From: an uncultured Christensenella sp.
GTDB taxonomy: Bacteria > Bacillota > Clostridia > Christensenellales > UBA3700
Direction: 5' to 3'
Length of the DNA stretch: 64,000 nt
Assembly (NCBI GenBank): GCA_910584975.1
Contig: CAJUEA010000002.1
Span: forward strand, 62,001 to 126,000
Both the position numbers and the translations under genes were made by a program. How positions within the stretch are numbered: the first letter of the stretch is position 1; the number at the start of each line of letters is the position of its first letter. A model generated the notes under the pieces. That model was given only the letters and a program-made list of their open reading frames with translations. It made no database searches and was not told the DNA's origin. Of this stretch, positions 26,854 through 34,972 are shown piece by piece.

Positions 26854-27183
26854 ATGACAAGTGTTAAGGTTGTAAAACAAAATGGTAGTATTGCTGAAGT
26901 AACTTGTGATGGTCATACTGGTTACGGCGTAGAAGGCGAGGATATTGTTTGCGCAGCGTTGTCATCCATTGTTCAAACAGCTATGCTTGGAGTGCTTAGC
27001 ATTGCAGGTGTGAATATGCAGTTTGAAAGACGGGATGAGGATGGATATCTTAGGTTTGTAATTCCAAAGGATATTTCAAAGGAGCAACGCGCAATTTGTG
27101 ATAATATTTTGGATACTATGTTGCTAGGTGTGGCAGATTTAAATCAGGGTTTTTCAGATTTTATTGAATTGGAGGTACAATAA
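26854..27183 (+). CDS. prp: Ribosomal-processing cysteine protease Prp
   Basis: This 109-residue protein is counted from the ATG at 26854; a TTG one codon earlier is also possible. The catalytic His lies in [13 protein letters not shown] (about residue 21) and the catalytic Cys in IVCAALSS (about 33), as in the Prp/DUF464 family. Prp removes the N-terminal extension of ribosomal protein L27 in bacteria that carry one. The neighbouring rpmA product does carry such an extension, so enzyme and substrate are encoded side by side. Confidence 0.95.
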   Translation: MTSVKVVKQNGSIAEVTCDGHTGYGVEGEDIVCAALSSIVQTAMLGVLSIAGVNMQFERRDEDGYLRFVIPKDISKEQRAICDNILDTMLLGVADLNQGFSDFIELEVQ

Positions 27184-27184
27184 T

Positions 27185-27463
27185 ATGTTTATTAATATAC
27201 AATTATTCGCTCACAAGAAAGGTGTAGGTAGTTCAAGAAACGGTCGTGATAGTGAGTCTAAAAGATTAGGCGTTAAGCGTGCGGACGGACAATTTGTTAA
27301 AGCCGGAAATATTTTGGTAAGACAAAGAGGTACTAAATTCCACCCAGGTATGAATGTAAGCATCGGTAAAGATGATACATTGTTTGCCCTTGTTGATGGT
27401 ATTGTTAGATTTGAAAGAAAAGGTAAGGATGATAAACAAGTTAGTGTTTATGTAGCAGAGTAA
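27185..27463 (+). CDS. rpmA: 50S ribosomal protein L27 with Prp-cleaved N-terminal extension
   Basis: The ATG at 27185 (92 residues) follows GGAGG inside the end of prp. The protein starts [29 protein letters not shown]. The QLFA followed by HKKG is the known Prp cleavage context, so the mature protein should begin at about residue 10 with the functional, A-site-reaching tail. The rest matches L27 through VRFERKG. obgE, often next in this operon, is not present; a terminator and an unknown gene follow. Confidence 0.97.
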   Translation: MFINIQLFAHKKGVGSSRNGRDSESKRLGVKRADGQFVKAGNILVRQRGTKFHPGMNVSIGKDDTLFALVDGIVRFERKGKDDKQVSVYVAE

Positions 27464-27504
27464 TTTTATTGCTTGAACTTACATTAAAAATTAATTAAAG
27501 AATG

Positions 27505-27531
27505 CAAGTGCTTTTCGGCACTTGTTTTTTT
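27505..27531 (+). terminator. Terminator of rplU-prp-rpmA
   Basis: Stem CAAGTGC/GCACTTG with a TTTTCG-type loop, followed by T7. Confidence 0.9.
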
Positions 27532-27590
27532 AATTCAAATTTTTTGTTTTATTTTTGGGTGAGGTAGCATATACTTTTTTGAGGTGAAAT

Positions 27591-28610
27591 ATGAAAATTT
27601 TTGTTATAAAAGGTATGCTGAAGGGAATTGTGAAACTTGATACCAAATTGCATTTTGTTTGTGATAGTTTTGAGAGGATAGACAAAATAATATTGATTGA
27701 AAAAGATGGGATAAAAGTGGTGCAAAAATGTGACTTTAATCGCAAGATTTTGGGTGCTTATGTGCATAGTATTGTGCTGCTTGACAAAGAGGATTGTGTG
27801 CTTGCAACAGGTAGTGTAAATGGCAAAGTTGATATTAATAAGGTTATGATTGCTTATCGCAAAATTGCAATGAAGATTGAAAATAATAAGCAAGTATCCA
27901 AGCCAGTTCAAAATAAGCAAAATGTTGAAAAAAATGAAAATAAGTCGTCAAAAATCGACACTATTTTGCAAAATAACAAGGAAATTGTGCTGTCTAATGA
28001 TAATTCCATAAGTGTTGGAAGTGAAACAGTTAACACAATAGAGAGTGACACTTTCAAAGAAAAATTGGATGTAACAGAGACTGACAGCGAAATTGAAAAA
28101 GTTACAAAAAATATTGAAGAAAATTTTGCTGAAGACTATAGTTCTCAAAATAAGGAAGATATTGTTTTTGACACTCAAAAAGCTGCAAGTGAGGAAGAAA
28201 TTTTTTTTCAGAAGAATGAAGATTTGACACCGGCTGTTGATTTCATTTTGAAAAGTAACGAGGGTGAAAATTTTGGCAAAGATAATTACTACGCACAAAT
28301 AAAAAATGACCTTAACAAATTTTTTGATACCTATCCAAAAAATGAAGAGCTTGAAAGTAAAGTGTGGGGCTCAAAATGGGTAAGGATAAAGGCTGATTAT
28401 GATTATAGTGTTGGTGTTATTTTTGAGGATAGCACGCCTTCGATTATTGCTTATGCTACACCATATGACGATTACCATCAAATTGATTTAGATAAATTAA
28501 AATTCGGCGAATGGTTGCAACTAGGTGACGGAGAAGAGGACAGACGAGGTTATTTTGTCTACTATCAAAATGCTCAAACAGGCGAAATGATTTTGAATAC
28601 AGATAATTGA
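27591..28610 (+). CDS. Two-domain protein of unknown function with acidic linker
   Basis: This 339-residue protein has three parts. The first (residues 1-90) is a compact, strand-rich domain, MKIFVIKGMLKGIVKLDTKL onward. The second (about 95-230) is a low-complexity linker rich in N, K, E and S, with several S/T-D/E stretches. The third (about 235-339) is a conserved-looking domain with YYAQIKNDLNKFFDTYP, SKWVRIKADYDYSVGVI and RRGYFVYYQNAQTGE. I recall similar C-terminal domains in uncharacterised Clostridia proteins but cannot name a family. There is no signal peptide or membrane segment. GAGGTG precedes the ATG. It stands alone between two terminators. Confidence 0.8.
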   Translation: MKIFVIKGMLKGIVKLDTKLHFVCDSFERIDKIILIEKDGIKVVQKCDFNRKILGAYVHSIVLLDKEDCVLATGSVNGKVDINKVMIAYRKIAMKIENNKQVSKPVQNKQNVEKNENKSSKIDTILQNNKEIVLSNDNSISVGSETVNTIESDTFKEKLDVTETDSEIEKVTKNIEENFAEDYSSQNKEDIVFDTQKAASEEEIFFQKNEDLTPAVDFILKSNEGENFGKDNYYAQIKNDLNKFFDTYPKNEELESKVWGSKWVRIKADYDYSVGVIFEDSTPSIIAYATPYDDYHQIDLDKLKFGEWLQLGDGEEDRRGYFVYYQNAQTGEMILNTDN

Positions 28611-28666
28611 TTTTAAAACTATTGTTTAATTTGCCTTTGGCTAGTGAAAATTAGCGATATTAAGTA

Positions 28667-28705
28667 AAAATACACCCCAAAGTGTTTGTTTTTGGGGTGT
28701 ATTTG
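28667..28705. terminator. Bidirectional terminator
   Basis: Stem AATACACCCCAAA/TTTGGGGTGTATT is flanked by A-rich and T-rich arms. It lies between the convergent unknown gene (+) and the 43-residue gene (-). Confidence 0.85.
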
Positions 28706-28716
28706 TTTTGCTGAGC

Positions 28717-28848
28717 TTATAAGTCGTCAGCATCTTGGATAGGAGCCTCTCCTTTGTCAGTTCTGCCTGTGTAACTTCCAGTTGGGTCAAAGCCTTTGTC
28801 GTCTCTCCAGGCATTTGTGACTTCCTTGACATTGATATCTTTTTTCAT
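28717..28848 (-). CDS. 43-residue acidic protein ending in QDADDL
   Basis: On the minus strand, ATG at 28848 is preceded by a perfect AGGAGG six bases upstream and opens a 43-codon frame. It starts MKKDINVKEVTNAWRDDKGF, continues DPTGSYTGRTDKGEAPI and ends QDADDL. The DPxGSYTG and PxQDADDL phrases resemble small uncharacterised proteins common in gut Clostridia (from memory). The product is hydrophilic with no membrane segment. It is followed by a strong terminator only 12 bases after the stop. This strong start and stop context is why I accept it despite its size. Confidence 0.75.
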   Translation of the reverse strand: MKKDINVKEVTNAWRDDKGFDPTGSYTGRTDKGEAPIQDADDL

Positions 28849-29047
28849 AATATCCTCCTAAGATATCTATTTGCGTTTTTTTGATTTTTATGCAAACAAT
28901 AGAGGACAATAAATAGCATAAAAATTGATTATTGCATTATTGTTTAAGCAATAGGCAATGAGAGTTTTTATTATTTTCTTAATAAAATTACAAGTAAATT
29001 TTTCAAAGTAATTGTTTTGTAAAATATTTATTATTTTATATATTTTG

Positions 29048-29076
29048 TTGTTATTTAAATATAAATGTGTTACAAT
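29048..29076 (+). promoter_or_regulatory. Candidate promoter of the FtsX permease pair
   Basis: TTGTTA (29048-29053), 17-bp spacer, TACAAT (29071-29076) with TG two to three bases upstream. Both hexamers are identical to those proposed for ktrB. Confidence 0.5.
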
Positions 29077-29117
29077 AAAAAATATAATGAGAAAGTATTC
29101 TTTTTTAGGGCGGAGAT

Positions 29118-30371
29118 ATGAATTTTACATTAAAATTGGCACTTAGTGAGATTGTCAAAAATAAATCAAAAGTTTTGATTGCCATAATCGTAACACTTAT
29201 ATTGTTTATGAGTGCATTCACTTTGTGCAACATTTCCACTGCTTTGCCAAATAATTTTTATAATTATTACGAAGAATACATGCACGACACTATTGGTGTT
29301 TACATTAACAACGCAGATCAAAGTTTGTATGAAAACAAGGATAAATATTTTGTGGAGTTTATGCCGCAACTGGATGTTGCGTGCAGAAATTATTCCTTGA
29401 TTTTTAATGGTGTTGAGCAGCTGCCATATGATGATTATTTGGATAATTATGGCGAAATTGTTACAAATTATTACAATAATATTTTGTTAAACAGTGATTA
29501 TGACCCAGAGATTTACAAAAGATTTTTTGACACAACAAATGCAGATAACGGCAATGTTTGGAAAAATACTTTTGATGAAGAGGGAATTTGGATTGCAGAT
29601 TTTGCTGTCTCAAAATTTGCAGGTGAAAAAAAAGAGGGTGGGGCGGAACCTACTCGCTTGAAAGCTGGGGATTTTATCGATTACAAATTGAATGGGGTTG
29701 TGATTAAGCTTAAGGTAAACGGAATTTTTGACGGCGAAAGTTTAAGAAACTATATTGTGGAAAAAACTGGTAGCAATATGATAAATGATTATTTGTGCTT
29801 TATCACAGAGACTTCTGCAAAACAAATTTTGTTTGAAAGCAAAAGCACTTTCAAAGCATATGGTGTTGTGGGTAAAATTGACAAGCTATATGATGTTTAC
29901 AACACATTGCATGGGAAATATTCTTTGAGTGAAGGTACTGCATTTTCGCTTATTGCGCAGGTCAAAAATTCACAAATCATATGTATGATTGTGGGCGTTA
30001 TTATGATAATTTGTGGTATTGTCATTTTGCTTAATTTCATCAATATGATTTTGTCTCAAAACATAAAGCACATCAGTCTTTTGAGAATTCTTGGTATGGA
30101 TACTTTCAAAATAATGACTGCTTACTATTTGATTTTCCTTTTGCTTATCACTATTGTGTGTGTAGTAAGTTGGATGACTTTGCCACTTTATAACTATTTT
30201 GTTTCTTTGTATTGCACTGGGCTTGGATATCCATTTGCGATAGGAATAAATTATTGGGTGGTAGTGGGTGTGTTTGGTATTTGTTATCTTATAACCACTG
30301 CGCTTATGCTTGTAAAATGGGCGATTATGGACAAAACTGCCCCTAATAGTAGTATTTTGGAGGAGGATTGA
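29118..30371 (+). CDS. FtsX-fold ABC transporter permease (first of pair)
   Basis: This 417-residue protein has one N-terminal helix (about 18-38), an extracellular domain of about 240 residues and three C-terminal helices (about 285-310, 330-358 and 378-402). That is the four-helix FtsX/MacB topology. Family members form mechanotransmission transporters for peptides, lipoproteins or antibiotics, or regulate cell-wall hydrolases. No ATPase gene is adjacent, so the partner must be elsewhere, possibly the one at 49854-50528. A second permease starts two bases after its stop. Confidence 0.82.
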   Translation: MNFTLKLALSEIVKNKSKVLIAIIVTLILFMSAFTLCNISTALPNNFYNYYEEYMHDTIGVYINNADQSLYENKDKYFVEFMPQLDVACRNYSLIFNGVEQLPYDDYLDNYGEIVTNYYNNILLNSDYDPEIYKRFFDTTNADNGNVWKNTFDEEGIWIADFAVSKFAGEKKEGGAEPTRLKAGDFIDYKLNGVVIKLKVNGIFDGESLRNYIVEKTGSNMINDYLCFITETSAKQILFESKSTFKAYGVVGKIDKLYDVYNTLHGKYSLSEGTAFSLIAQVKNSQIICMIVGVIMIICGIVILLNFINMILSQNIKHISLLRILGMDTFKIMTAYYLIFLLLITIVCVVSWMTLPLYNYFVSLYCTGLGYPFAIGINYWVVVGVFGICYLITTALMLVKWAIMDKTAPNSSILEED

Positions 30372-30372
30372 T

Positions 30373-31677
30373 ATGCTTATTGCGTGGAAAAACATAATGG
30401 CAAGGAAATGGTCATCGACAAAAGTTGCGTTGTCAATTTTGGCGATGGTTATTATTATGTGCATTTTCACTGCTTATTCAATAGCTCTTGGAGAGGAGAC
30501 GGAAAGAATCACAAAGTCTTATCGCTCTGCTCACAATGTGATTATTGAAACAACCACTCCAATAGATAGCAAAAAAGTGGAACAAGCAAAAAACATTGAG
30601 GGGATTGGCAATGTTGCAGAAATTTTGGTGTGCCGAAATACAAAAAATCTTAGAGGAATGTCTTTTGTTATTGGTGGAAAGGAATACAGCTGCAACCACG
30701 ATTATTATGACGGCAATTTACAGATAGGCATTGATGAATACGAAAACAAAATGCACACAGGCGATTTTGCTTTTGTAAATGAAGGTGAGTCCATTGTGCA
30801 ATCTCATCATCAGGAAGAACTGGAATACAGATTTAAAGACAACAATTGTTTGCTTGCTGGCACAGATAAAGTTAGTGGCAACGAAATTGTTGTGAGTGAA
30901 TATTTTTTGCAAGAGTTTGAGCTGGGACAAGATATTTTGAACACAAATATTATTGTCAAATTGGCAGGGAAAGGCTATGTTGTTAAGGTTGTGGGAATAT
31001 TAAATTCACATTTTTTTGAGCTAACGGATACTTTTGAACAACATTTTATCGCTTGCAAAGATAGTGAAATTTATAACAGCTATTTTAGTAAAGAATTTGG
31101 AAATTCAAAATATTTTACTAAATTGTATTTGAAAGAAGTTAAGTTGAATGACAAATTGTTGGATGATGTGAAAGATTTGCATATTTTTTCTGCAAAAATT
31201 AAACTGGGCAGTCAATATGGGCTTTCAATGTCAACTACTGTTAGGATTATTGCAAGCATTTTAAATGGCATTATGGCAACAGTTGGACTGGGAATTATCA
31301 GTGCTTTGATTTTGAACATTGTTTACAGCATGCGATTTATGATGAAAAAGAAAAACAATTTTTATGCAATTATGCAAGTGTATGGAATGGATAAAAAAAT
31401 GATGTTCAACATTATGTTTTGCGAAATGCTTATTCTGTCTTTGCTTGCGTCGATTGTTGCATATGGCATAAGTTACGGACTTGTCTATTTGCTTGACTAT
31501 CTTTTGTCAAGTATGGTTGGAATAGGTGTTTTCTTTGGTTGGCTTAACTTTCTTGTCACTTTTATCATTGCAGTTGTTTTTACAATGTGTGTGGTTGCAA
31601 TTGTTTGTTTGATAAACTATTCGTTGTATTACAAGCGATCAACTTCAAGAATGCTCAGAAATACTATGGAGAACTAA
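30373..31677 (+). CDS. FtsX-fold ABC transporter permease (second of pair)
   Basis: This 434-residue protein has the same topology as its neighbour: helix 1 at about 18-38, a large extracytoplasmic domain, then helices at about 290-318, 342-372 and 385-415. GGAGGAGG lies before the ATG, at the end of the upstream gene. The two permeases are not near-identical, so they probably form a heterodimer. The function is open (peptide export, resistance or cell-wall control). The operon ends without an ATPase or periplasmic adaptor. Confidence 0.82.
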   Translation: MLIAWKNIMARKWSSTKVALSILAMVIIMCIFTAYSIALGEETERITKSYRSAHNVIIETTTPIDSKKVEQAKNIEGIGNVAEILVCRNTKNLRGMSFVIGGKEYSCNHDYYDGNLQIGIDEYENKMHTGDFAFVNEGESIVQSHHQEELEYRFKDNNCLLAGTDKVSGNEIVVSEYFLQEFELGQDILNTNIIVKLAGKGYVVKVVGILNSHFFELTDTFEQHFIACKDSEIYNSYFSKEFGNSKYFTKLYLKEVKLNDKLLDDVKDLHIFSAKIKLGSQYGLSMSTTVRIIASILNGIMATVGLGIISALILNIVYSMRFMMKKKNNFYAIMQVYGMDKKMMFNIMFCEMLILSLLASIVAYGISYGLVYLLDYLLSSMVGIGVFFGWLNFLVTFIIAVVFTMCVVAIVCLINYSLYYKRSTSRMLRNTMEN

Positions 31678-31734
31678 AACAAATGGTTATAAATTAGATA
31701 TTTTTTAAAAAAGTTTGCTAAATTAATTGATTTT

Positions 31735-31762
31735 TTGACAAACTTTATTTAATATATAATAT
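31735..31762 (+). promoter_or_regulatory. Candidate promoter of lysR-glnN
   Basis: TTGACA (31735-31740), then TAATAT at a 16-bp spacing (31757-31762); the AT-rich tract also offers TATAAT at 14 bp. Confidence 0.45.
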
Positions 31763-31853
31763 AAGTAAGAATTATTTTTTAACAATTTGGTTAAAAATTA
31801 ATTGTGCTTGAAAAAGCATATGAAAAGACAAATTTAAATTGGAGAGAATACAA

Positions 31854-32738
31854 ATGAGCTTTATCAACTATGAATTGTACAGAATTTTTTATATGGTTGC
31901 TTCAACAGGTAGTATTACCAAAGCTGCTGGAGAACTTTATATTTCACAGCCTGCAGTGAGTCAGTCTATCAAACAATTGGAAACACAAATTGGTGGCAGA
32001 TTGTTTAAAAGGACAAGCAAGGGTATGGAACTGACTTATGAAGGTAAAATGATTTATGACTATATCAAAGAGGCAAATCAGCTTATTGATAAGGCAGAAA
32101 AAAAATTCAGTCAGCTTAAGGAATTGACTTATGGTGAAATTAAAATTGGTGCGTCAGATACTATAACTAAGCACTTTTTGTTGCCATACATCAAAAATTT
32201 TATCAACAAATATCCTGACATCAGTGTTAAAGTGACAAACAGAACAACAGGCGAAACAGTCAATTTGCTAAAAAGTGGCAAAGTGGATATTGGATTTGTC
32301 AATGTTCCTTTAGAAGATGATTTGCTTGATTTTTCAAATGTTGTGGATACTGAAGATGTTTTTGTTTGCAACAGTGATTGGATTACAAGATATAACGAAC
32401 CATTGACAGCAGAGGAAATTGCAAATGAACCACTTATTATGCTTGAAAAGTTGAGTAACACAAGACGAGTGATTGATGAGCACTTTGCAAAGTTTGGCGT
32501 AACTTTGAATCCTATGTTGGAGCTTGGTAGTTTGGATTTGATGCTTGATATGGCAAGAGTTGGATTGGGGATAACTTGTGCACCAAAGTCTATTGTTGAG
32601 CATGAGATTTCTCAAGGCATTTTGCATAAGGTGCCAATTAATTTTGATATGCCAAAAAGAGCATTTGCGCTTGTTACAATGAAGGGAGTTCCTTTGAACT
32701 ATTCTGCTTTGCAGTTTGTAAACAGCTTGAAAAACTGA
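31854..32738 (+). CDS. LysR-family transcriptional regulator
   Basis: The ATG at 31854 (294 residues, MSFINYELYRIFYMVA) is preferred: GGAGAG lies eight bases upstream, while an in-frame TTG five codons earlier overlaps that site. The winged HTH is at about residues 1-60 (GSITKAAGELYISQPAVSQSIKQLE), followed by the LysR substrate-binding domain (about 88-290). The gene lies 10 bases before glnN on the same strand, so it is co-transcribed with glutamine synthetase. A role in nitrogen control is likely by context only; most LysR genes are instead divergent from their targets. Confidence 0.93.
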   Translation: MSFINYELYRIFYMVASTGSITKAAGELYISQPAVSQSIKQLETQIGGRLFKRTSKGMELTYEGKMIYDYIKEANQLIDKAEKKFSQLKELTYGEIKIGASDTITKHFLLPYIKNFINKYPDISVKVTNRTTGETVNLLKSGKVDIGFVNVPLEDDLLDFSNVVDTEDVFVCNSDWITRYNEPLTAEEIANEPLIMLEKLSNTRRVIDEHFAKFGVTLNPMLELGSLDLMLDMARVGLGITCAPKSIVEHEISQGILHKVPINFDMPKRAFALVTMKGVPLNYSALQFVNSLKN

Positions 32739-32748
32739 GGGGAAAGAT

Positions 32749-34869
32749 ATGGAAAACAACAAAAAAAGAATCACAGATTATTTTGGAGAATATGTGTTTA
32801 ATGACGATGTTATGCAAGAGTATATGTCAGAGGACACATATAAAGAGTTGCACGAAGTTATGGATTCTGGTAAGCCTTTGGGGTTGGATCTTGCAAATCG
32901 TGTGGCAGCAAGCATGAAAGAATGGGCAATGAACAATGGTGCAACACACTATACACATTGGTTTCAACCATTGACTGGTGCAACAGCAGAAAAACACGAT
33001 AGTTTTATTAGCATTGATAAGCATGGCAAAACAATACTTGAGTTTACTGGCAAAAATCTTTCAAAAGGAGAGGCAGATGCGTCAAGTTTTCCAAGTGGTG
33101 GAATAAGGGCTGTTTTTGAGGCAAGAGGTTACACAGTTTGGGATTGTTCTTCTCCTGCGTTTATCAAAAAAATTGCAAATGATAGGGCGATACTTTACAT
33201 ACCTACTGCTTTTTGCAGTTATACAGGTGAAGCGCTTGACAAAAAAACTCCATTGCTTAGAAGTATGGAGGCTTTAAATCGTGAAGGCGTAAGACTTATG
33301 CATTTGCTTGGTTACAATGATGTAAACAAAGTTGTGGCAAATGTTGGTGGTGAGCAAGAGTATTTTTTGATTGACAAAAAACATTACGAAAAGCGTACTG
33401 ACTTGAAATTTACTGGCAGAACCTTGTTTGGCAGCAATGCACCAAAAGGACAAGAGCAAAACGACCAATATTACGCAAGTATAAAAACAAGAGTTTCCAA
33501 TTTTATGGCAGAGCTTAATGACGAGCTTTGGAAATTGGGGATAACTGCAAAAACTCAGCATAATGAGGCTGCACCAGCCCAACACGAGCTTGCACCAATT
33601 TTTTGCACTGCTAACATTGCAACAGACCAAAATCAGATTATTATGGATACAATGAAAAAAGTTGCTGAAAAGTTTGATTTAGTTTGCCTTTTGCACGAAA
33701 AGCCTTTTGCAAATGTAAACGGCAGTGGAAAGCACAACAACTGGTCAATGCTTACTGACACAGGCATTAATCTTTTGAAACCTGGCAAAAAGCCAAGTGA
33801 AAACACATTGTTTTTGTTGTCTCTTGTGGCAGTTATTTCCGGAGTGGATGAGTATGCTGATTTGATAAGAGCAAGTGCTGCTAACCCGGGTAATGAACAC
33901 AGATTGGGTGGACACGAGGCACCTCCTTGCATAATATCTGTTTATATCGGAGAGGATTTGCAAGCTGTTATTGACAATTTTATTGCAGGAAACAGCAGTG
34001 ATGTTATGCAAAAGCAATTTATCAATACAGGTGTAAATTACCTTGCTGAACTAAGCAAAGATACAAGTGACCGCAATAGAACAAGTCCTTTTGCATTCAC
34101 TGGAAACAAGTTTGAGTTTAGGATGGTTGGTTCTTCTGCAACACTTGCAAACCCTAACACAACAATCAATACGATTGTGGCAGAAATGTTTTCACGAATT
34201 GCCGACGAGCTGGAATTGGTTGACGAAAGACTTAGAGATAAAATGGTTGTGGATATTATCAAGCGTTTGTATGCAAAACATAATCGCGTGATTTTTAACG
34301 GCAATAACTATTCCACAGATTGGATAAAAGAGGCAAGAAGGCGTGGCTTGCGCAATATCAAAAGCTGTGTGGATGCCTATGAATATTTGATTGAAAGAAG
34401 GTCAGTAAACTTGTTTGAAAAACACAAGGTTATGTCTGAAGTTGAGCTTTTGTCTCGCCGTGAAATTTATCTTGATATTTACAACAAGATTATCAATGTT
34501 GAGGCACGCACAATGCTAATGATGGTTAAACACGAAATTATTCCTGCCATCATTGACTATAAGGATAAGCTTGCAAACGCCATTATCAAATTGAATAAAA
34601 TTGACAGTACCTATAGCAATGTAGAGCAAAATTTGCTTAAAAACTTTGTTGAAATTTTGGATAATATTTATGCAGATTTGCTTGAATTGGAAAGGGTGCA
34701 TTCTCAAGCTTTAAAAGCAAACACAAACAGAAGAAAAGCAATTTTGTTCCGTGATCAAGTTGTGGCACAAATGGAAAAAATCAGAGTTAATGTTGACAAT
34801 GCCGAAAAATTGTTGCCAAAAGATGCTTTGCCTTTCCCTAACTATGCTGATATGTTGTTTTACGAATAA
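32749..34869 (+). CDS. glnN: Type III glutamine synthetase
   Basis: This 706-residue protein matches GSIII length (about 700-730, much longer than GSI). Family stretches include THWFQPLTGATAEKHDSF (about 64-81), VGGEQEYFLID (about 199-209), HNEAAPAQHELAPIF (about 268-282) and NPGNEHRLGGHEAPPC (about 379-394), which form the metal and substrate sites. It condenses ammonia and glutamate with ATP to give glutamine. It is the second gene of a lysR-glnN unit. GSIII is common in Bacteroidetes, some Clostridia and cyanobacteria. Confidence 0.96.
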   Translation: MENNKKRITDYFGEYVFNDDVMQEYMSEDTYKELHEVMDSGKPLGLDLANRVAASMKEWAMNNGATHYTHWFQPLTGATAEKHDSFISIDKHGKTILEFTGKNLSKGEADASSFPSGGIRAVFEARGYTVWDCSSPAFIKKIANDRAILYIPTAFCSYTGEALDKKTPLLRSMEALNREGVRLMHLLGYNDVNKVVANVGGEQEYFLIDKKHYEKRTDLKFTGRTLFGSNAPKGQEQNDQYYASIKTRVSNFMAELNDELWKLGITAKTQHNEAAPAQHELAPIFCTANIATDQNQIIMDTMKKVAEKFDLVCLLHEKPFANVNGSGKHNNWSMLTDTGINLLKPGKKPSENTLFLLSLVAVISGVDEYADLIRASAANPGNEHRLGGHEAPPCIISVYIGEDLQAVIDNFIAGNSSDVMQKQFINTGVNYLAELSKDTSDRNRTSPFAFTGNKFEFRMVGSSATLANPNTTINTIVAEMFSRIADELELVDERLRDKMVVDIIKRLYAKHNRVIFNGNNYSTDWIKEARRRGLRNIKSCVDAYEYLIERRSVNLFEKHKVMSEVELLSRREIYLDIYNKIINVEARTMLMMVKHEIIPAIIDYKDKLANAIIKLNKIDSTYSNVEQNLLKNFVEILDNIYADLLELERVHSQALKANTNRRKAILFRDQVVAQMEKIRVNVDNAEKLLPKDALPFPNYADMLFYE

Positions 34870-34972
34870 AATATGAGCAAAATGTTGATATAATACAACA
34901 AATATAACTTTATAGATTTTTTAAAATCAATTTAATTAAAAGTTACTTTTTTGATAAAAAGGAGAGATATAA

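Noticed and set aside
28641..28832. 63-codon minus-strand frame
   Set aside because: It is in another frame across the real 43-residue gene and its terminator, has no ribosome binding site, and reads through the hairpin.
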